From NCBI RefSeq assembly GCF_025460765.1, contig NZ_JAMWEG010000016.1:62001-126000 (forward strand): a stretch of 64,000 bases of DNA, written 5' to 3'. The first letter of the stretch is position 1; each line of letters starts with the position of its first letter. This document shows, one piece after another, positions 1 through 8,308 of this stretch. This DNA comes from Micromonospora sp. MA102 (GTDB lineage: Bacteria; Actinomycetota; Actinomycetes; Mycobacteriales; Micromonosporaceae). The translations under genes and the position numbers were made by a program. The notes beneath the pieces were generated by a model that did no database searches, was not told where the DNA came from, and was given only the letters and a program-made list of their open reading frames with translations.

Positions 1-153
1 GGCGCCCGCGGCGGCCAGCACGTCGGGGGTGGTGGGCGGCTCGCCGCCGTCGGCACCCACCTGGTGGAGGGCCACCGGCACGCCGACGAGGGTGAGCACG
101 AGGGAGGTGGCCAGGGCGGCCAGTGCCTTGCGGGATATCGGCGGGGGTTTCAT
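1..153 (-). CDS. Secreted protein, N-terminal part only (runs off the left edge)
   Basis: The 51 visible codons start at an ATG (153) preceded by an AGAAAGG ribosome site. They encode a Sec-type signal peptide: an N-terminal MKPPPISRK, a hydrophobic stretch rich in Leu, Ala and Val, then a Gly/Asp/Pro-rich mature start (GADGGEPPTTPD). The gene continues beyond base 1, so its function cannot be read here. The promoter just upstream carries TTGCA-type direct repeats like those seen upstream of actinomycete alpha-amylase genes. An extracellular starch- or glucan-active enzyme is therefore a reasonable guess, but only a guess. Confidence 0.75.
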   Translation of the reverse strand, partial: MKPPPISRKALAALATSLVLTLVGVPVALHQVGADGGEPPTTPDVLAAAGA

Positions 154-186
154 CGACGGCCTTTCTCTGGTCGCTGATTCGCCCGC

Positions 187-237
187 ACGCTAGCCCTCGT
201 CGAAACATTCTGCAATACCTTGCAAACCAAGTCGCAA
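187..237 (-). promoter_or_regulatory. Promoter with TTGCA-type direct repeats for the left-edge secreted gene
   Basis: On the minus strand a -35 TTGCAG (215-210) and a -10 TAGCGT (192-187) are 17 bp apart, 34 bp upstream of the start codon. A second copy, TTGCAA (225-220), sits exactly 10 bp further upstream, and a weaker one, TTGCGA (237-232), beyond that. One-turn direct repeats overlapping the -35 suggest a LacI-family repressor of the kind that controls Streptomyces amylase genes. The promoter is seen in the sequence; the regulator is inferred. Confidence 0.55.
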
Positions 238-303
238 CAAAGCAGCCATCTTGCGAAACACGGCAGAGCAGACGCCGCCGCGACCGCGGCCCGAGGTGGT
301 GGA

Positions 304-984
304 TCAGACGCCGGAGCAGGCGGCGCCGTCGACGGCGCAGCTCGACGGCCGGGTCGTCCCCGTCTGCTCGAAGTGGAACTGCAGCGCCACCGACGCCCCG
401 GGCGCCAGGTCGACCCCGCTGCGGTAGGTGAAAACGCCGTCGCTGAAGCCTCCGCTGCCCTGTTGGGCGCCGCTCACCCAGGCGGTCACGAGACGGCCCT
501 GGGGGAAGGCCAGCCGCACCGTCCAGCCCCGCGCCGTGCCGGCGGTGTTGACCAGCCGCACCTCGCCGATGAAACCGCCGTCGAAGCTGCTCACCACGCC
601 GTACCGGCCGGTGACCGGGGACGGGGTGGGCGGCGGTGGCGCCGGCCGGCTGCTGGTGCCGCCCGCACTGGGTGACGGGCGCGGCGTCGGCCGGGCGGGA
701 AGCACGGTGGACCGGGGCGACAGCCCGGGCGCCACCGGCCCGGCGGCGGAGGCGGGCGGCCGGCTGGTCCCCACCGGCGCGCTGGGCGTGGTGACCGGCA
801 CCTGGGGCAGCGACATCGTCGGGTCCGGCGGCGGGGGTTCGGCGAACGTCCGCCGCCCACGCACCGCACCCAGCGCCACGACGAGCAGCACCACCATGAC
901 GATCACGCCGATCGAGACGACGATCCAGGGCGACGAGGTGATGGCCGCGCCGGGTGACGGCCGTACGCGTCGTGTGCCGGACAT
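304..984 (-). CDS. Membrane-anchored protein with degenerate CBM2-like domain (paralog 1)
   Basis: The protein has 226 aa: a short cytoplasmic N-terminus, one membrane helix (about residues 18-42), a Pro/Ser/Thr-rich linker (about 50-125) and a C-terminal beta-sandwich like carbohydrate-binding module family 2. That domain has the GF..EVRLVNT, GWTVRLAFP, LAPGASVALQF and final C-x5-C (SSCAVDGAACS) pattern. Of the surface tryptophans that bind cellulose in CBM2, the first is replaced (SFDGGF), so ligand binding is uncertain. ATG start with GGGGAGG directly upstream. It lies head-to-tail with a paralog (1061-1729). No catalytic domain is present, so a wall- or polysaccharide-contacting role is inference. 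Confidence 0.8.
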   Translation of the reverse strand: MSGTRRVRPSPGAAITSSPWIVVSIGVIVMVVLLVVALGAVRGRRTFAEPPPPDPTMSLPQVPVTTPSAPVGTSRPPASAAGPVAPGLSPRSTVLPARPTPRPSPSAGGTSSRPAPPPPTPSPVTGRYGVVSSFDGGFIGEVRLVNTAGTARGWTVRLAFPQGRLVTAWVSGAQQGSGGFSDGVFTYRSGVDLAPGASVALQFHFEQTGTTRPSSCAVDGAACSGV

Positions 985-1060
985 ACCCCTCCCCTGTCGG
1001 TCCCCGTCGGGCGAGCGTAACGACCGCGACCGTTGGCCGCCCGGTGGACCGGTGCGCGCC

Positions 1061-1729
1061 TCAGCCGATCACACAGTCCGCGCCGTTGACCGTGCACCGG
1101 CCCGGCTGGTCACCGGTGCCCGTGCGGCCGAACCGCATCCGCACCGTGGCGCTCTGCCCGGCCGGCAGCGGCCCGATGCCGCGCAGCACGAACACCCCGC
1201 TGCCCTGGGTGCTGACCGAGACCCCGGAGGCGGACGAGGCCTCGATGGTCTTCACGTTGCCGGTGAAGAACAGCTCGACCTCCCAGCCCTGCCCGCCAGC
1301 GGAGCCGTTGACCACGGTCAGCCGGGCCTCGAACCCGCTCCGGTCGCTCGCGGTGGCCTCGTACCGCGCGGTCACCGCACCCTGCGCGGCCGCCCGGGTC
1401 GAGGCGCTGGGCCGCGGCGTCGCCGACCGGGACGCGCCGGCCGAGGGCGAGGCGGTCGCGCTGGGCGACGGCGTCGCCGATCCCGTGGCGTCGGTGGCGC
1501 CGCCGGTCGGCGGCGCGGAGGTGGGGGCGTCCGGCCCGAGAGTCGGCAGGTACATCGGCGGGGCGGGCGCCGGCACCGGCTGGCGTTCCTCCCCCCGCAG
1601 CGAGAGCAGGGCGATCACCAGAAGGCCGACGATCAGGCCGACGCCGAGCAGCACCACGATCCACGGCACCGACGTGAGCATCCGTGGCGCCGCCGGCGCC
1701 TCGGCCGGCTCGGCTGGCCCGCCGCTCAT
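1061..1729 (-). CDS. Membrane-anchored protein with degenerate CBM2-like domain (paralog 2)
   Basis: The protein has 222 aa when started at the ATG with a GAGGGGGG ribosome site. A frame extension further upstream has no comparable signal. The layout matches its neighbour: cytoplasmic N-terminus, a membrane helix (VPWIVVLLGVG onward), a Pro/Thr/Ser/Ala linker and a CBM2-like domain ending C-x5-C (RCTVNGADC). The putative binding face lacks the usual tryptophans (SDRSGF in place of the W-containing loop), more so than in paralog 1. The shared PWIVV-type membrane segment and domain order point to a local duplication. It is transcribed first, 76 bp before paralog 1, probably as one unit. Confidence 0.8.
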   Translation of the reverse strand: MSGGPAEPAEAPAAPRMLTSVPWIVVLLGVGLIVGLLVIALLSLRGEERQPVPAPAPPMYLPTLGPDAPTSAPPTGGATDATGSATPSPSATASPSAGASRSATPRPSASTRAAAQGAVTARYEATASDRSGFEARLTVVNGSAGGQGWEVELFFTGNVKTIEASSASGVSVSTQGSGVFVLRGIGPLPAGQSATVRMRFGRTGTGDQPGRCTVNGADCVIG

Positions 1730-2069
1730 CACATGCCCCCCTCGTGGTACCCGACGCGCCAGCGTAGCTAGGGCGCGTCGCATCGCGAAGCGCGCCCGGA
1801 GCGATCGGACCGTCCGGGTACCCGGGACGCGCGAAACGGACGATCATGCGCGGCGATTCGGGTTCCGCCGGCCGGGTCCATGGCCACGACCCGCAGCCGA
1901 CACGTCGCACCGCGTCGTCGGCTACGCTGTCCGGGCTCAGCTATCGGAGCTCCTAAATGGCTCAGATCGGGGCAAGGACGCGTACATCCGCCCGCACTGT
2001 CCATCATGGAGAGCCGCCCGACGGACACCCGCCCCGACAACTCCTCCCTCCCCCACTCGGAGCAGCTCC
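1730..2069. other. 340-bp divergent intergenic region
   Basis: This gap separates the minus-strand CBM2-like genes from the plus-strand permease and should hold both promoters. I found no convincing -35/-10 pair and no recognisable riboswitch. Several frames stay open through it only because of the high G+C. Confidence 0.5.
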
Positions 2070-3530
2070 ATGCAGATTGCCAGCGCGCCAACCGGGCTAA
2101 TCCGCAAGTCCCTCGGCACCGGTGCCCTGTTGGTGTTCAGCGCCACCGCTTCCTCCCCGATGGCCGTGCTCGCCGGGGCGATCGTCGCCGCGTACGCCTC
2201 GACCGGCGTCACCGGCACCCCGCTCGGCTTCGTCGTCATCGCCGTCGCGTTGCTCTTCTTCTCCGTCGGCTACCTGGCCATGGCCCGTTACGTCTCCAGC
2301 GCCGGCGTCTTCTACGCGGCCCTGGCCGCGGGCTTCGGACGGTTCTGGGGTGTGGTCGCCGCACCCGTCGTGCTGCTCGGCTACAACGCCATCCAGATCT
2401 GCCTGTACGGGCTGCTCGGCGCGGTCGTCAGCGACAGCCTCGGTGGCCCGTGGTGGGCCTGGGCGCTGGCCGCCTGGGCCGGGGTCGCCCTGGTCGGCGT
2501 GCTGAAGGCGCGGATCAGCGTCGGCCTGCTGGGCGCGGTGCTGGCCGTCGAGGTCGTGGTGATCCTGCTCTTCGTGCTCACCTCGTTCACCCATCCGGCC
2601 GGCGGGTCGGTGAGCTTCGCGCCGCTGGACCCCGGCAACCTGCTGGTGCCGGGCATCGGCGGTGTGGTGGCCTTCTGCGCGGCCTCGTTCGTGGGCTACG
2701 AGTCGGCCGCCGTCTACTCGGAGGAGGCGCGGTCGCCGCGGGCGGTGTCCCGGGCGGCCTACTCGGCGCTGATCCTGCTGGGCGCCCTCTACGCGCTGGC
2801 CGCGTGGGCCATGGCCGTGGCCGTCGGGCCGGACCAGGTCGTCGACCGGTCCCGCGACCCGGGCGCGGGGCTGCCGTTCTCGATCCTGGAGGCGCACGTC
2901 AGCCCCGTGCTCGGCGGCGTAGCGACGATCATGGTGGTGACCAGCGTGTTCGCCGCGATGGTGAGCTTCCACAACTCGATCGCCCGGTACGCCTTCAGCC
3001 TCGGCCGGGAGCGGGTGCTGCCGGCGGTGTTCGAGCGGGTCGGCCGGGGCGGCGCGCCGGTCGCCGGGTCGGTGCTCCAGTCGGCGATCGCCCTGCCGGC
3101 GGTCCTGGTGTTCGCGCTGACCGGAGCCGACCCGGTCGCCACCATGTTCAGCTGGCTCTCCGGCGTCGCCGCCATCGCGCTGCTGCTCATGATGGCGGTC
3201 ACCTCGGTCGCCACGATCGCCTTCTTCCACCGCGGCGGCGGCGGCACGGAGAGCGCGTGGCAGCGTACGGTCGCGCCGGCGATCGGGGCCGCATTGGTGG
3301 GCGCTGCCCTGCTCACCACGCTGGTGAACCTGTCCGCCGTGCTCGGGGTGCCCCCCGACTCCACGACGAAGTGGCTGGTCCCCGGCGCGGTGGCGGCCGC
3401 CGTGGTGGTGGGGCTGGTCTGGGCGGCGGTCATCCGGGCCACCCGCCCCGAGGTGCTGGAGAACGTCGGGCAGGGCCAACCGCGCCCGCTCGCGGTGATC
3501 GAGCAGGATCTGGTCGGCCGTTCCCTGTAG
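2070..3530 (+). CDS. APC-superfamily amino acid permease
   Basis: A 486-aa polytopic protein with about 12 hydrophobic segments. It opens with the Ser/Thr-Gly-rich first helix typical of the amino acid-polyamine-organocation family (GTGALLVFSATASSPM) and has the helix-6-like FVGYESAAVYSEEAR stretch followed by FHNSIARYAFSLGRE, as in APC permeases (PF13520 type). The ATG at 2070 fits, with CGGAG upstream; the same frame is open far upstream but without coding character. The substrate cannot be read from sequence. The gene stands alone, ends in a strong bidirectional hairpin and faces a minus-strand gene. Family is solid; direction and substrate are open. Confidence 0.88.
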   Translation: MQIASAPTGLIRKSLGTGALLVFSATASSPMAVLAGAIVAAYASTGVTGTPLGFVVIAVALLFFSVGYLAMARYVSSAGVFYAALAAGFGRFWGVVAAPVVLLGYNAIQICLYGLLGAVVSDSLGGPWWAWALAAWAGVALVGVLKARISVGLLGAVLAVEVVVILLFVLTSFTHPAGGSVSFAPLDPGNLLVPGIGGVVAFCAASFVGYESAAVYSEEARSPRAVSRAAYSALILLGALYALAAWAMAVAVGPDQVVDRSRDPGAGLPFSILEAHVSPVLGGVATIMVVTSVFAAMVSFHNSIARYAFSLGRERVLPAVFERVGRGGAPVAGSVLQSAIALPAVLVFALTGADPVATMFSWLSGVAAIALLLMMAVTSVATIAFFHRGGGGTESAWQRTVAPAIGAALVGAALLTTLVNLSAVLGVPPDSTTKWLVPGAVAAAVVVGLVWAAVIRATRPEVLENVGQGQPRPLAVIEQDLVGRSL

Positions 3531-3547
3531 GACACCCGGGCACGCCA

Positions 3548-3577
3548 CGGCCCGCCCCGAGGTCCGGGGGCGGGCCG
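3548..3577. terminator. Bidirectional hairpin terminator
   Basis: An 11-bp perfect stem (3548-3558 with 3567-3577) and an 8-nt loop lie between the convergent permease and the gene ending at 3587. There is no U-tract, as is common in high-G+C actinomycetes. Confidence 0.75.
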
Positions 3578-3586
3578 CACGGTGTC

Positions 3587-4960
3587 TCAGCGGCGGCGCC
3601 GGCCCCCGGTGGACGCGACCGCCGCGGCCTTGCGCTCCTGGCCGGCCAGCACCAGCCGGTTGAGGTGCCGCAACGCGCGCCAGGCCGGGTCGACCTGCTG
3701 CTCCGGGGTGAGCGGGAGCCAGTTGCGGACCTCCACGCCCCCGCCGCTGAAATGCGGGCAGGTGGAGTGCACCTCGACCTGCTCGTGCGCCCGCGCCGGC
3801 CGCTCGACCACCAGCAGGTTGTCGTCCGACATCACCACCAGGTTCCGGCCGGCGATGCCCATCCCGCCGGCACCCGGCGGCTCGACGCCGGCCCCGCCGC
3901 TGCCCAGCAGGGTCGACACCGAGACACCGACGTAGCGCGCCTCGGCGGGCATCGGCTCGCCGGCCTGGGTCATCTGGGCCACCGGGTCGAAGACCCCGCC
4001 CCCGGCCAGGTAGCCCTCGGCGATCTCGCACAGCTCGGCGAGCAGCGCCGGCAGGTCCTGCACCTCGGCGCCGTCCCGGAACAACCGGGAGGCCGCCTTG
4101 ATCTCGTAGTAGGGCCGGCGCGGGTCGGCGAACCGGGGATCCAGGCTGGCGTAGAGGAAGACCAGCGCGTGCGGCCCGACCGGGCTGGTCCGGCGCAGGT
4201 CCCAGTAGTGCGAGGCGTGCAGCGCGTTCGCGTACTGCACGCGGTGCACCACCGCCTGCCGGATCTGGTGGTGGACCGCCTGGTTCGAGTAGCCGTCGAG
4301 GGTCGGCTCGGACGCGTCACCGGGGGACCAGCTCGCCGGGGCCGGGCCGGCGTGGGCGTACCTCGCGGCGTCCGGTGCGCGGTAGCCGCCCGACGGCGGC
4401 CGGGCCGGCGCGGGGGCACCGCGGACCGGGGCCGCCGGGGCGCCCAGCCCGGAGAGCCGGGCCGTGCCACCGCGACCCGGAGCCTCCGGCGGGGCGAACC
4501 GGGCGGCGCCACCCGCACCGCCGAGGTGGCCGGCGGTCCTGGCGCCGAAGCCGCCGGCCACCGGGCCGCCCGTCGGGCCGGCGAAGCCGCCCTGCGATGG
4601 GGCGCCGAAGCCGCCGGCGGTCGGGGCGGTGAAGCCGTCCGTGGTCGGGGGGCCGTAGCGGTGGGCCGCGGGCGGCCCGAACCCGCCGCGTGTCGCGGGC
4701 GACGGGTGTCCGCTGCCGGGATCACCGGCCTCGGCGCCGCCGTAGCCGCGCAGCGGCGAGGTGGGCGGACCGTAGGCCGGGGGCGTCGGACCGCCGTGGC
4801 CGGGCTCCGGGGCCGCGCCGCCGGAGAGCCGGCGGCTTCCCCACCGGGCGGGCGGCCGGAGTGGCGGTGCCGGCGGGTACGCCGGCCGGTCGGTCGCGCC
4901 GTCGTTCCCGGTGCCCTCGTGCGACGGACGTGGCAGCGGTGACCGGTGATCCTGCGACAC
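3587..4960 (-). CDS. Unknown protein with Gly/Pro-rich repeat N-terminus
   Basis: 457 aa from a GTG with AGGAG 7 nt upstream. Residues 1-220 are low complexity, rich in Pro, Gly and Ala with several GGFGAP/GGFAGP-like repeats. They look disordered and contain no membrane helix. Residues about 230-440 form a compact soluble domain with conserved-looking stretches (SNQAVHHQIRQAVVHRVQYANALHASHYWDLRR and CPHFSGGGVEVRNWLPLTPEQQVDPAWRALRHLNRL, each quoted in part) that I do not recognise. The C-terminus is very basic (TGGRRRR). It is divergent from the decarboxylase at 5203. The repeat half may mediate assembly or phase behaviour; that is speculation. Confidence 0.7.
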   Translation of the reverse strand: MSQDHRSPLPRPSHEGTGNDGATDRPAYPPAPPLRPPARWGSRRLSGGAAPEPGHGGPTPPAYGPPTSPLRGYGGAEAGDPGSGHPSPATRGGFGPPAAHRYGPPTTDGFTAPTAGGFGAPSQGGFAGPTGGPVAGGFGARTAGHLGGAGGAARFAPPEAPGRGGTARLSGLGAPAAPVRGAPAPARPPSGGYRAPDAARYAHAGPAPASWSPGDASEPTLDGYSNQAVHHQIRQAVVHRVQYANALHASHYWDLRRTSPVGPHALVFLYASLDPRFADPRRPYYEIKAASRLFRDGAEVQDLPALLAELCEIAEGYLAGGGVFDPVAQMTQAGEPMPAEARYVGVSVSTLLGSGGAGVEPPGAGGMGIAGRNLVVMSDDNLLVVERPARAHEQVEVHSTCPHFSGGGVEVRNWLPLTPEQQVDPAWRALRHLNRLVLAGQERKAAAVASTGGRRRR

Positions 4961-5202
4961 GTGGCAGCTCCTGGCTAGCGGGAATTCGCCCGGCCGATGA
5001 TTTCACTCCGTGCACGGGTTATCAACTGTCCGCGAGCATTTCGGGATCCGGCTCGCTGACCGGTCACTCAATCAGGATTCGGGTCCACAGTGGCCGCACC
5101 CGTCGATTGTGGACGATTGGTGGCCGGGTTCGTAACGCTTGCCCGCTCTCCGTGACTCATGGTCCACTCTGTGCGCTGTCCACCGGACGACGAGGGAGCG
5201 CC

Positions 5203-6387
5203 GTGTTGTCAGCCGACCCAGGCCGCAACGGTCCCGTCGCGCGTCCCGAGGAACTCCTCGCGGAGCTCGCCGCGGTCCGCTCGGCCGCGGTCGCCGGGCG
5301 GCGGACGCACGTCGGCTTCCCGGTCGCCACCGACATCGACTACAGCCCGCTGGCGCCCCTGTTCGGCTCGTTGCTCAACAACATCGGCGACCCGTGGACC
5401 GACCCGGCCGGCGCCAACCACACCAAGCGGTACGAGCGGGAGGTGCTCGACTGGTTCGGCGACCTGTTCCAGGCCCCGGCCGACGACCGCTGGGGTTACC
5501 TCACCTCCGGCGGCACCGAGGGCAACCTCTACGGCCTCTACCTGGCCCGGGCCCGGCTGCCCAAGGCCCTGGTCTACCACTCCGCCGAGGCCCACTACTC
5601 CCTGCCCAAGTGCGTCGACATCCTCGGCCTGGACTCGGTGGTGGTCCGCACCGACGAGCGCGGCGAGATGGACTACGACGACCTGGCCCGGATGGTCGAC
5701 CGGCACCGGGACCGGCCGGCCATCGTGGTGGCCACCTGCGGCACGACCATGACCGAGGCCGCCGACGACGTGCCCCGGATCCGGCAGCTGCTCGCCCGCA
5801 CACCCGTCCGCCACCACCTGCACGTCGACGGCGCGCTGGCCGGGGTCCCTCTCGCTCTGGCCGACGGGCGGGCCACGCTGCGGCTCGACGCGACCGTCGA
5901 CAGCATCTCCATCTCCGGCTACAAGTTCCTCGGCACCCCGGTGCCGTGCGGGGTGGTGCTGACCCGCCGCACCCTCCAGCAGCAGCTCGCCCGCTACGCC
6001 AACTACACCGGCACGATGGACACCACGATCAGCGGTTCCCGCAGCGGCCATCCGGCGCTGCTGCTCTGGTACGCGATCCGCAGCCTCGGCCACGACGGCC
6101 TGCGGGAGCGCGCCGAGCGGGCCCGCGAGCTGGCCGCGTACGCGGTGGAGCGGCTCACCGAGGTGGGCTGGCCGGCCTGGCGGCACGAGCACGCCTTCAC
6201 GGTCGTCTTCCCCACCCCGCCGCCGGCCGTGACGGCGAAGTGGGTGCTGGCGAGCAGCGCCGGCCGCAGCCACCTGATCTGCATGCCCGGCGTCACCCGG
6301 GAGGCCGTCGACGACTTCGTGTCCGACGTGGCGGCCGGTGGCACGCGGGTCGACGCGTCGCCCCGCCGCCGGGAGCTGGTCCGCTGA
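5203..6387 (+). CDS. hdc: PLP-dependent decarboxylase, histidine decarboxylase type
   Basis: 394 aa, close to the roughly 380 aa of bacterial PLP histidine decarboxylases. Group II decarboxylase hallmarks are present: FPVATDIDYSPL near the start, TSGGTEGNLYG (phosphate binding), HVDGALAG, and the PLP lysine in SGYKFLGTPVPCG (about K241), then YTGTMDTTISGSRSGH. The related plant serine decarboxylases share these motifs, so histidine to histamine is likely but serine to ethanolamine is possible. GTG start with GAGGGAG 7 nt upstream. No siderophore NRPS genes or antiporter, which often accompany hdc, are adjacent. It is divergent from the unknown repeat protein. Confidence 0.82.
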   Translation: MLSADPGRNGPVARPEELLAELAAVRSAAVAGRRTHVGFPVATDIDYSPLAPLFGSLLNNIGDPWTDPAGANHTKRYEREVLDWFGDLFQAPADDRWGYLTSGGTEGNLYGLYLARARLPKALVYHSAEAHYSLPKCVDILGLDSVVVRTDERGEMDYDDLARMVDRHRDRPAIVVATCGTTMTEAADDVPRIRQLLARTPVRHHLHVDGALAGVPLALADGRATLRLDATVDSISISGYKFLGTPVPCGVVLTRRTLQQQLARYANYTGTMDTTISGSRSGHPALLLWYAIRSLGHDGLRERAERARELAAYAVERLTEVGWPAWRHEHAFTVVFPTPPPAVTAKWVLASSAGRSHLICMPGVTREAVDDFVSDVAAGGTRVDASPRRRELVR

Positions 6388-6450
6388 GCCGCCCCGCCGG
6401 CCGGACCGCCGCCGTCGCGGGCCGGCCCGGTCGGGTCGGCCGTGACGGTG

Positions 6451-6840
6451 TCAGGCGGTGCGGATGACCGTACAGATGGCCGGGCCGTCGTCGGTGGCCC
6501 GCAGCAGGTAGCGGTACCGCTCGCCGGGCACCGCCCGGCCCTGGCTGTCCAGGAACTCCCAGCGCACCGCCACCTCGGTGAGCAGGGCGGAGACCTGCTG
6601 CACGTCCTCGATCAGCGCGTGGGCGGCGACCAGTTCCCGCTCCTGGTAGTCGGGCGCCGCGCCGACGAAGCTGAGGGCCACGGCGGCCGGCGAGGTGAAC
6701 GAGAAGCTGTAGGTGTCGGCGACCACCAGCCCCGGCAGCGCGTAGCAGCCGGCGATGGCGGGCACGTCGGCGGTGGTCAGCGCCACGCCGTACCGGTCGA
6801 AGAAGTCGGCGAGCGTGTCGAGGTCCGTGGAAGCCGTCAC
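6451..6840 (-). CDS. SnoaL/NTF2-like small protein
   Basis: 129 aa from GTG 6840, which has an AAAGAGAG ribosome site; an upstream in-frame TTG is less likely. The sequence (LADFFDRYGVALTTADVPAIAGCYALPGLVV, then EVAVRWEFLD..GERYRYLLR near the end) fits the cone-shaped NTF2/SnoaL-like fold used by small isomerases, hydrolases and ligand-binding proteins. No catalytic residue set can be assigned. It lies 39 bp downstream of the permuted papain-like gene on the same strand, so co-transcription is likely. Confidence 0.65.
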   Translation of the reverse strand: MTASTDLDTLADFFDRYGVALTTADVPAIAGCYALPGLVVADTYSFSFTSPAAVALSFVGAAPDYQERELVAAHALIEDVQQVSALLTEVAVRWEFLDSQGRAVPGERYRYLLRATDDGPAICTVIRTA

Positions 6841-6879
6841 GCCGCTCTCTTTGCCGGACGGCGGGCTCGGCAAACCTGG

Positions 6880-7542
6880 TCAGCGGGGTGGGATGCCTAC
6901 CTCGATCTCGGCCCCGAGCTGGGCGCCGCCGGTGAGGTCGAGGTCGTCGCCGCTCCAGAACCGCCCCGGGTCGTACCAGTTGGGCCGGCGACCGGCGGGC
7001 AGCAGCCCCATCGCCTCGTAGGTCACGGCCACCACCTCCGCGCAGTACGCGGTCTCCAGCGCCCGGTCGCGGACCGGCACGCCACCACCGTCGGCGATGG
7101 AGGGTCGGCCGCGGCGCAGGTTCGGCACCCGGCCGCGGGCCCAGCGCCAGGCGAGCTGCGCGGTGGACGGGAACGGGGTGCCGTCGAGGCGGGCCACGGT
7201 CCGCAGCACCGCCTCCTCCATCACGGTGTCCGCCGGCGGTTCGAGCTGGCGCAGCCAGCCCCGCTGGCCGTACCGGTTGGCCCACACGCAGACCGCGTCC
7301 CGCAGGTCGTGCAGCTGCACGCCGCGCTGGTGGGTGCCGGTCCACAGGTCGGGCAGCGAGCGGCCCAGCTCGGCGTGCCACATCAGCGGCGGCATGTCGT
7401 CGAGCACCACGGCCATGCCGACGTGGTTGACTGGGCTGTTGGTAGTGAGCTGGATGGCGCGGTCCGGCACGCTGCGCCCGCGGAAGACCCACAGGTCGCC
7501 GGTGCGGGTCAGCTCCACCGCCTCGTCCAGGCTGATGCTCAT
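6880..7542 (-). CDS. Permuted papain-like (YiiX/YaeF-type) hydrolase homolog
   Basis: 220 aa, no signal peptide. A histidine motif (SPVNHVGMAVVL, about residues 36-47) precedes a cysteine motif (TAYCAEVVAVTYEAMG, about 164-179). This reversed His-before-Cys order is the signature of circularly permuted NlpC/P60-papain proteins (PF05708 group), some of which act on lipids or amide bonds. ATG start with a weak upstream site. Its first codons overlap the divergent ribosome-binding site of the 59-aa membrane protein at 7556, so the two starts are back to back. Family placement is by motif only. Confidence 0.65.
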   Translation of the reverse strand: MSISLDEAVELTRTGDLWVFRGRSVPDRAIQLTTNSPVNHVGMAVVLDDMPPLMWHAELGRSLPDLWTGTHQRGVQLHDLRDAVCVWANRYGQRGWLRQLEPPADTVMEEAVLRTVARLDGTPFPSTAQLAWRWARGRVPNLRRGRPSIADGGGVPVRDRALETAYCAEVVAVTYEAMGLLPAGRRPNWYDPGRFWSGDDLDLTGGAQLGAEIEVGIPPR

Positions 7543-7555
7543 GGAGGATCACCCT

Positions 7556-7735
7556 ATGCCGAAGCGGCAACGGATGCGGTGGTGGAAGCTGCTCGGCCTG
7601 GCCGGCCTCGCCGGCGTGGCGGCGACCGGTGTGGTCGTGGCCCGGGCGGAGCGGCGGCGCCGGGCGTACACCCCGGAGGAGATCCGGGACCGGCTGCGCG
7701 AGCGGCACGCGAAGGCCGGCGACCGCACCTCCTGA
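7556..7735 (+). CDS. Small single-pass membrane protein (59 aa)
   Basis: ATG 7556 is preceded by GGAGG (7543-7547) at good spacing. The product has a basic N-terminus (MPKRQRMRWWK), one Gly/Ala/Val-rich membrane helix and a charged C-terminal tail (YTPEEIRDRLRERHAKAG). Topology is probably N-in with a short soluble tail. No function is known to me. Its ribosome site sits in the first bases upstream of the divergent papain-like gene. Confidence 0.65.
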   Translation: MPKRQRMRWWKLLGLAGLAGVAATGVVVARAERRRRAYTPEEIRDRLRERHAKAGDRTS

Positions 7736-7747
7736 CCCAGCGCGGGC

Positions 7748-8116
7748 TCACCGGTCGCTGCGGCGCACGGCCTCGTCCAGGGCCTCCGGGGTACGACCGA
7801 CCAGCGCGCCTCCGTCGTCCAGCAGCAGGATCGGGCGCTGGATCAGCTCGGGGTGCGCGACCATGGCGGCGACCCAGCGCGGCTCCGTCGCGTCGTCGCG
7901 CGGCCAGTCCGCCATGCCCAGCGCGGTCGCGGCCGGCTCGCCGGTGCGGCAGATGTCCCACGCCCGGGCGTCCAGCCGGCGCAGCACCTCGGTCACCTCG
8001 TCCGCGCTCGGCGGCTCGGTGAGGTACGCCCGCAGTCGGTAGGGCACCCGCGCCTCGTCCAGCGAAGCGCGGGCGGTGGCGCACTTCGAGCAGGACGGGT
8101 TGTTCCAGATCTCCAT
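7748..8116 (-). CDS. ArsC-family (arsenate reductase-like) protein
   Basis: 122 aa from ATG 8116, giving the typical start MEIWNNPSCSKC with the redox cysteine motif of the thioredoxin-fold ArsC/Spx family. IQRPILLLDDGGALVGRTPEAL near the end is the family's RP-containing substrate loop. No arsenic genes lie nearby, so it may be a generic ArsC-like reductase (YffB type). An upstream open extension lacks coding character. The start has no Shine-Dalgarno but CACCAT lies 6 nt upstream, consistent with a leaderless transcript. Confidence 0.82.
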   Translation of the reverse strand: MEIWNNPSCSKCATARASLDEARVPYRLRAYLTEPPSADEVTEVLRRLDARAWDICRTGEPAATALGMADWPRDDATEPRWVAAMVAHPELIQRPILLLDDGGALVGRTPEALDEAVRRSDR

Positions 8117-8308
8117 GCCGACATGGTGGCACGACCACTGTGGAACCCGACGAGGACAGCGGTGACCGGCGACCTCGCCCACGCACCAGCAGGCGCACCC
8201 GGTATCGGCTGAATCTTGGCGATTTTCTGTTCGCGGGGACCGGGAAGTCGCCAACGATCCGATCGGGAGTCGAGCGGCGCGGCGCCGAGGGCGGTCCGAG
8301 GCGGGCGT

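Noticed and set aside
1880..4942. A 1020-codon plus-strand open frame across the permease and the repeat protein
   Set aside because: Arg/Gly/Pro-rich nonsense without domains; it is the shifted frame of the APC permease and an antisense of the neighbour.
6388..6450. A terminator between the decarboxylase and the SnoaL-like gene
   Set aside because: Only imperfect, alternative GC pairings are possible; no clear stem-loop stands out.
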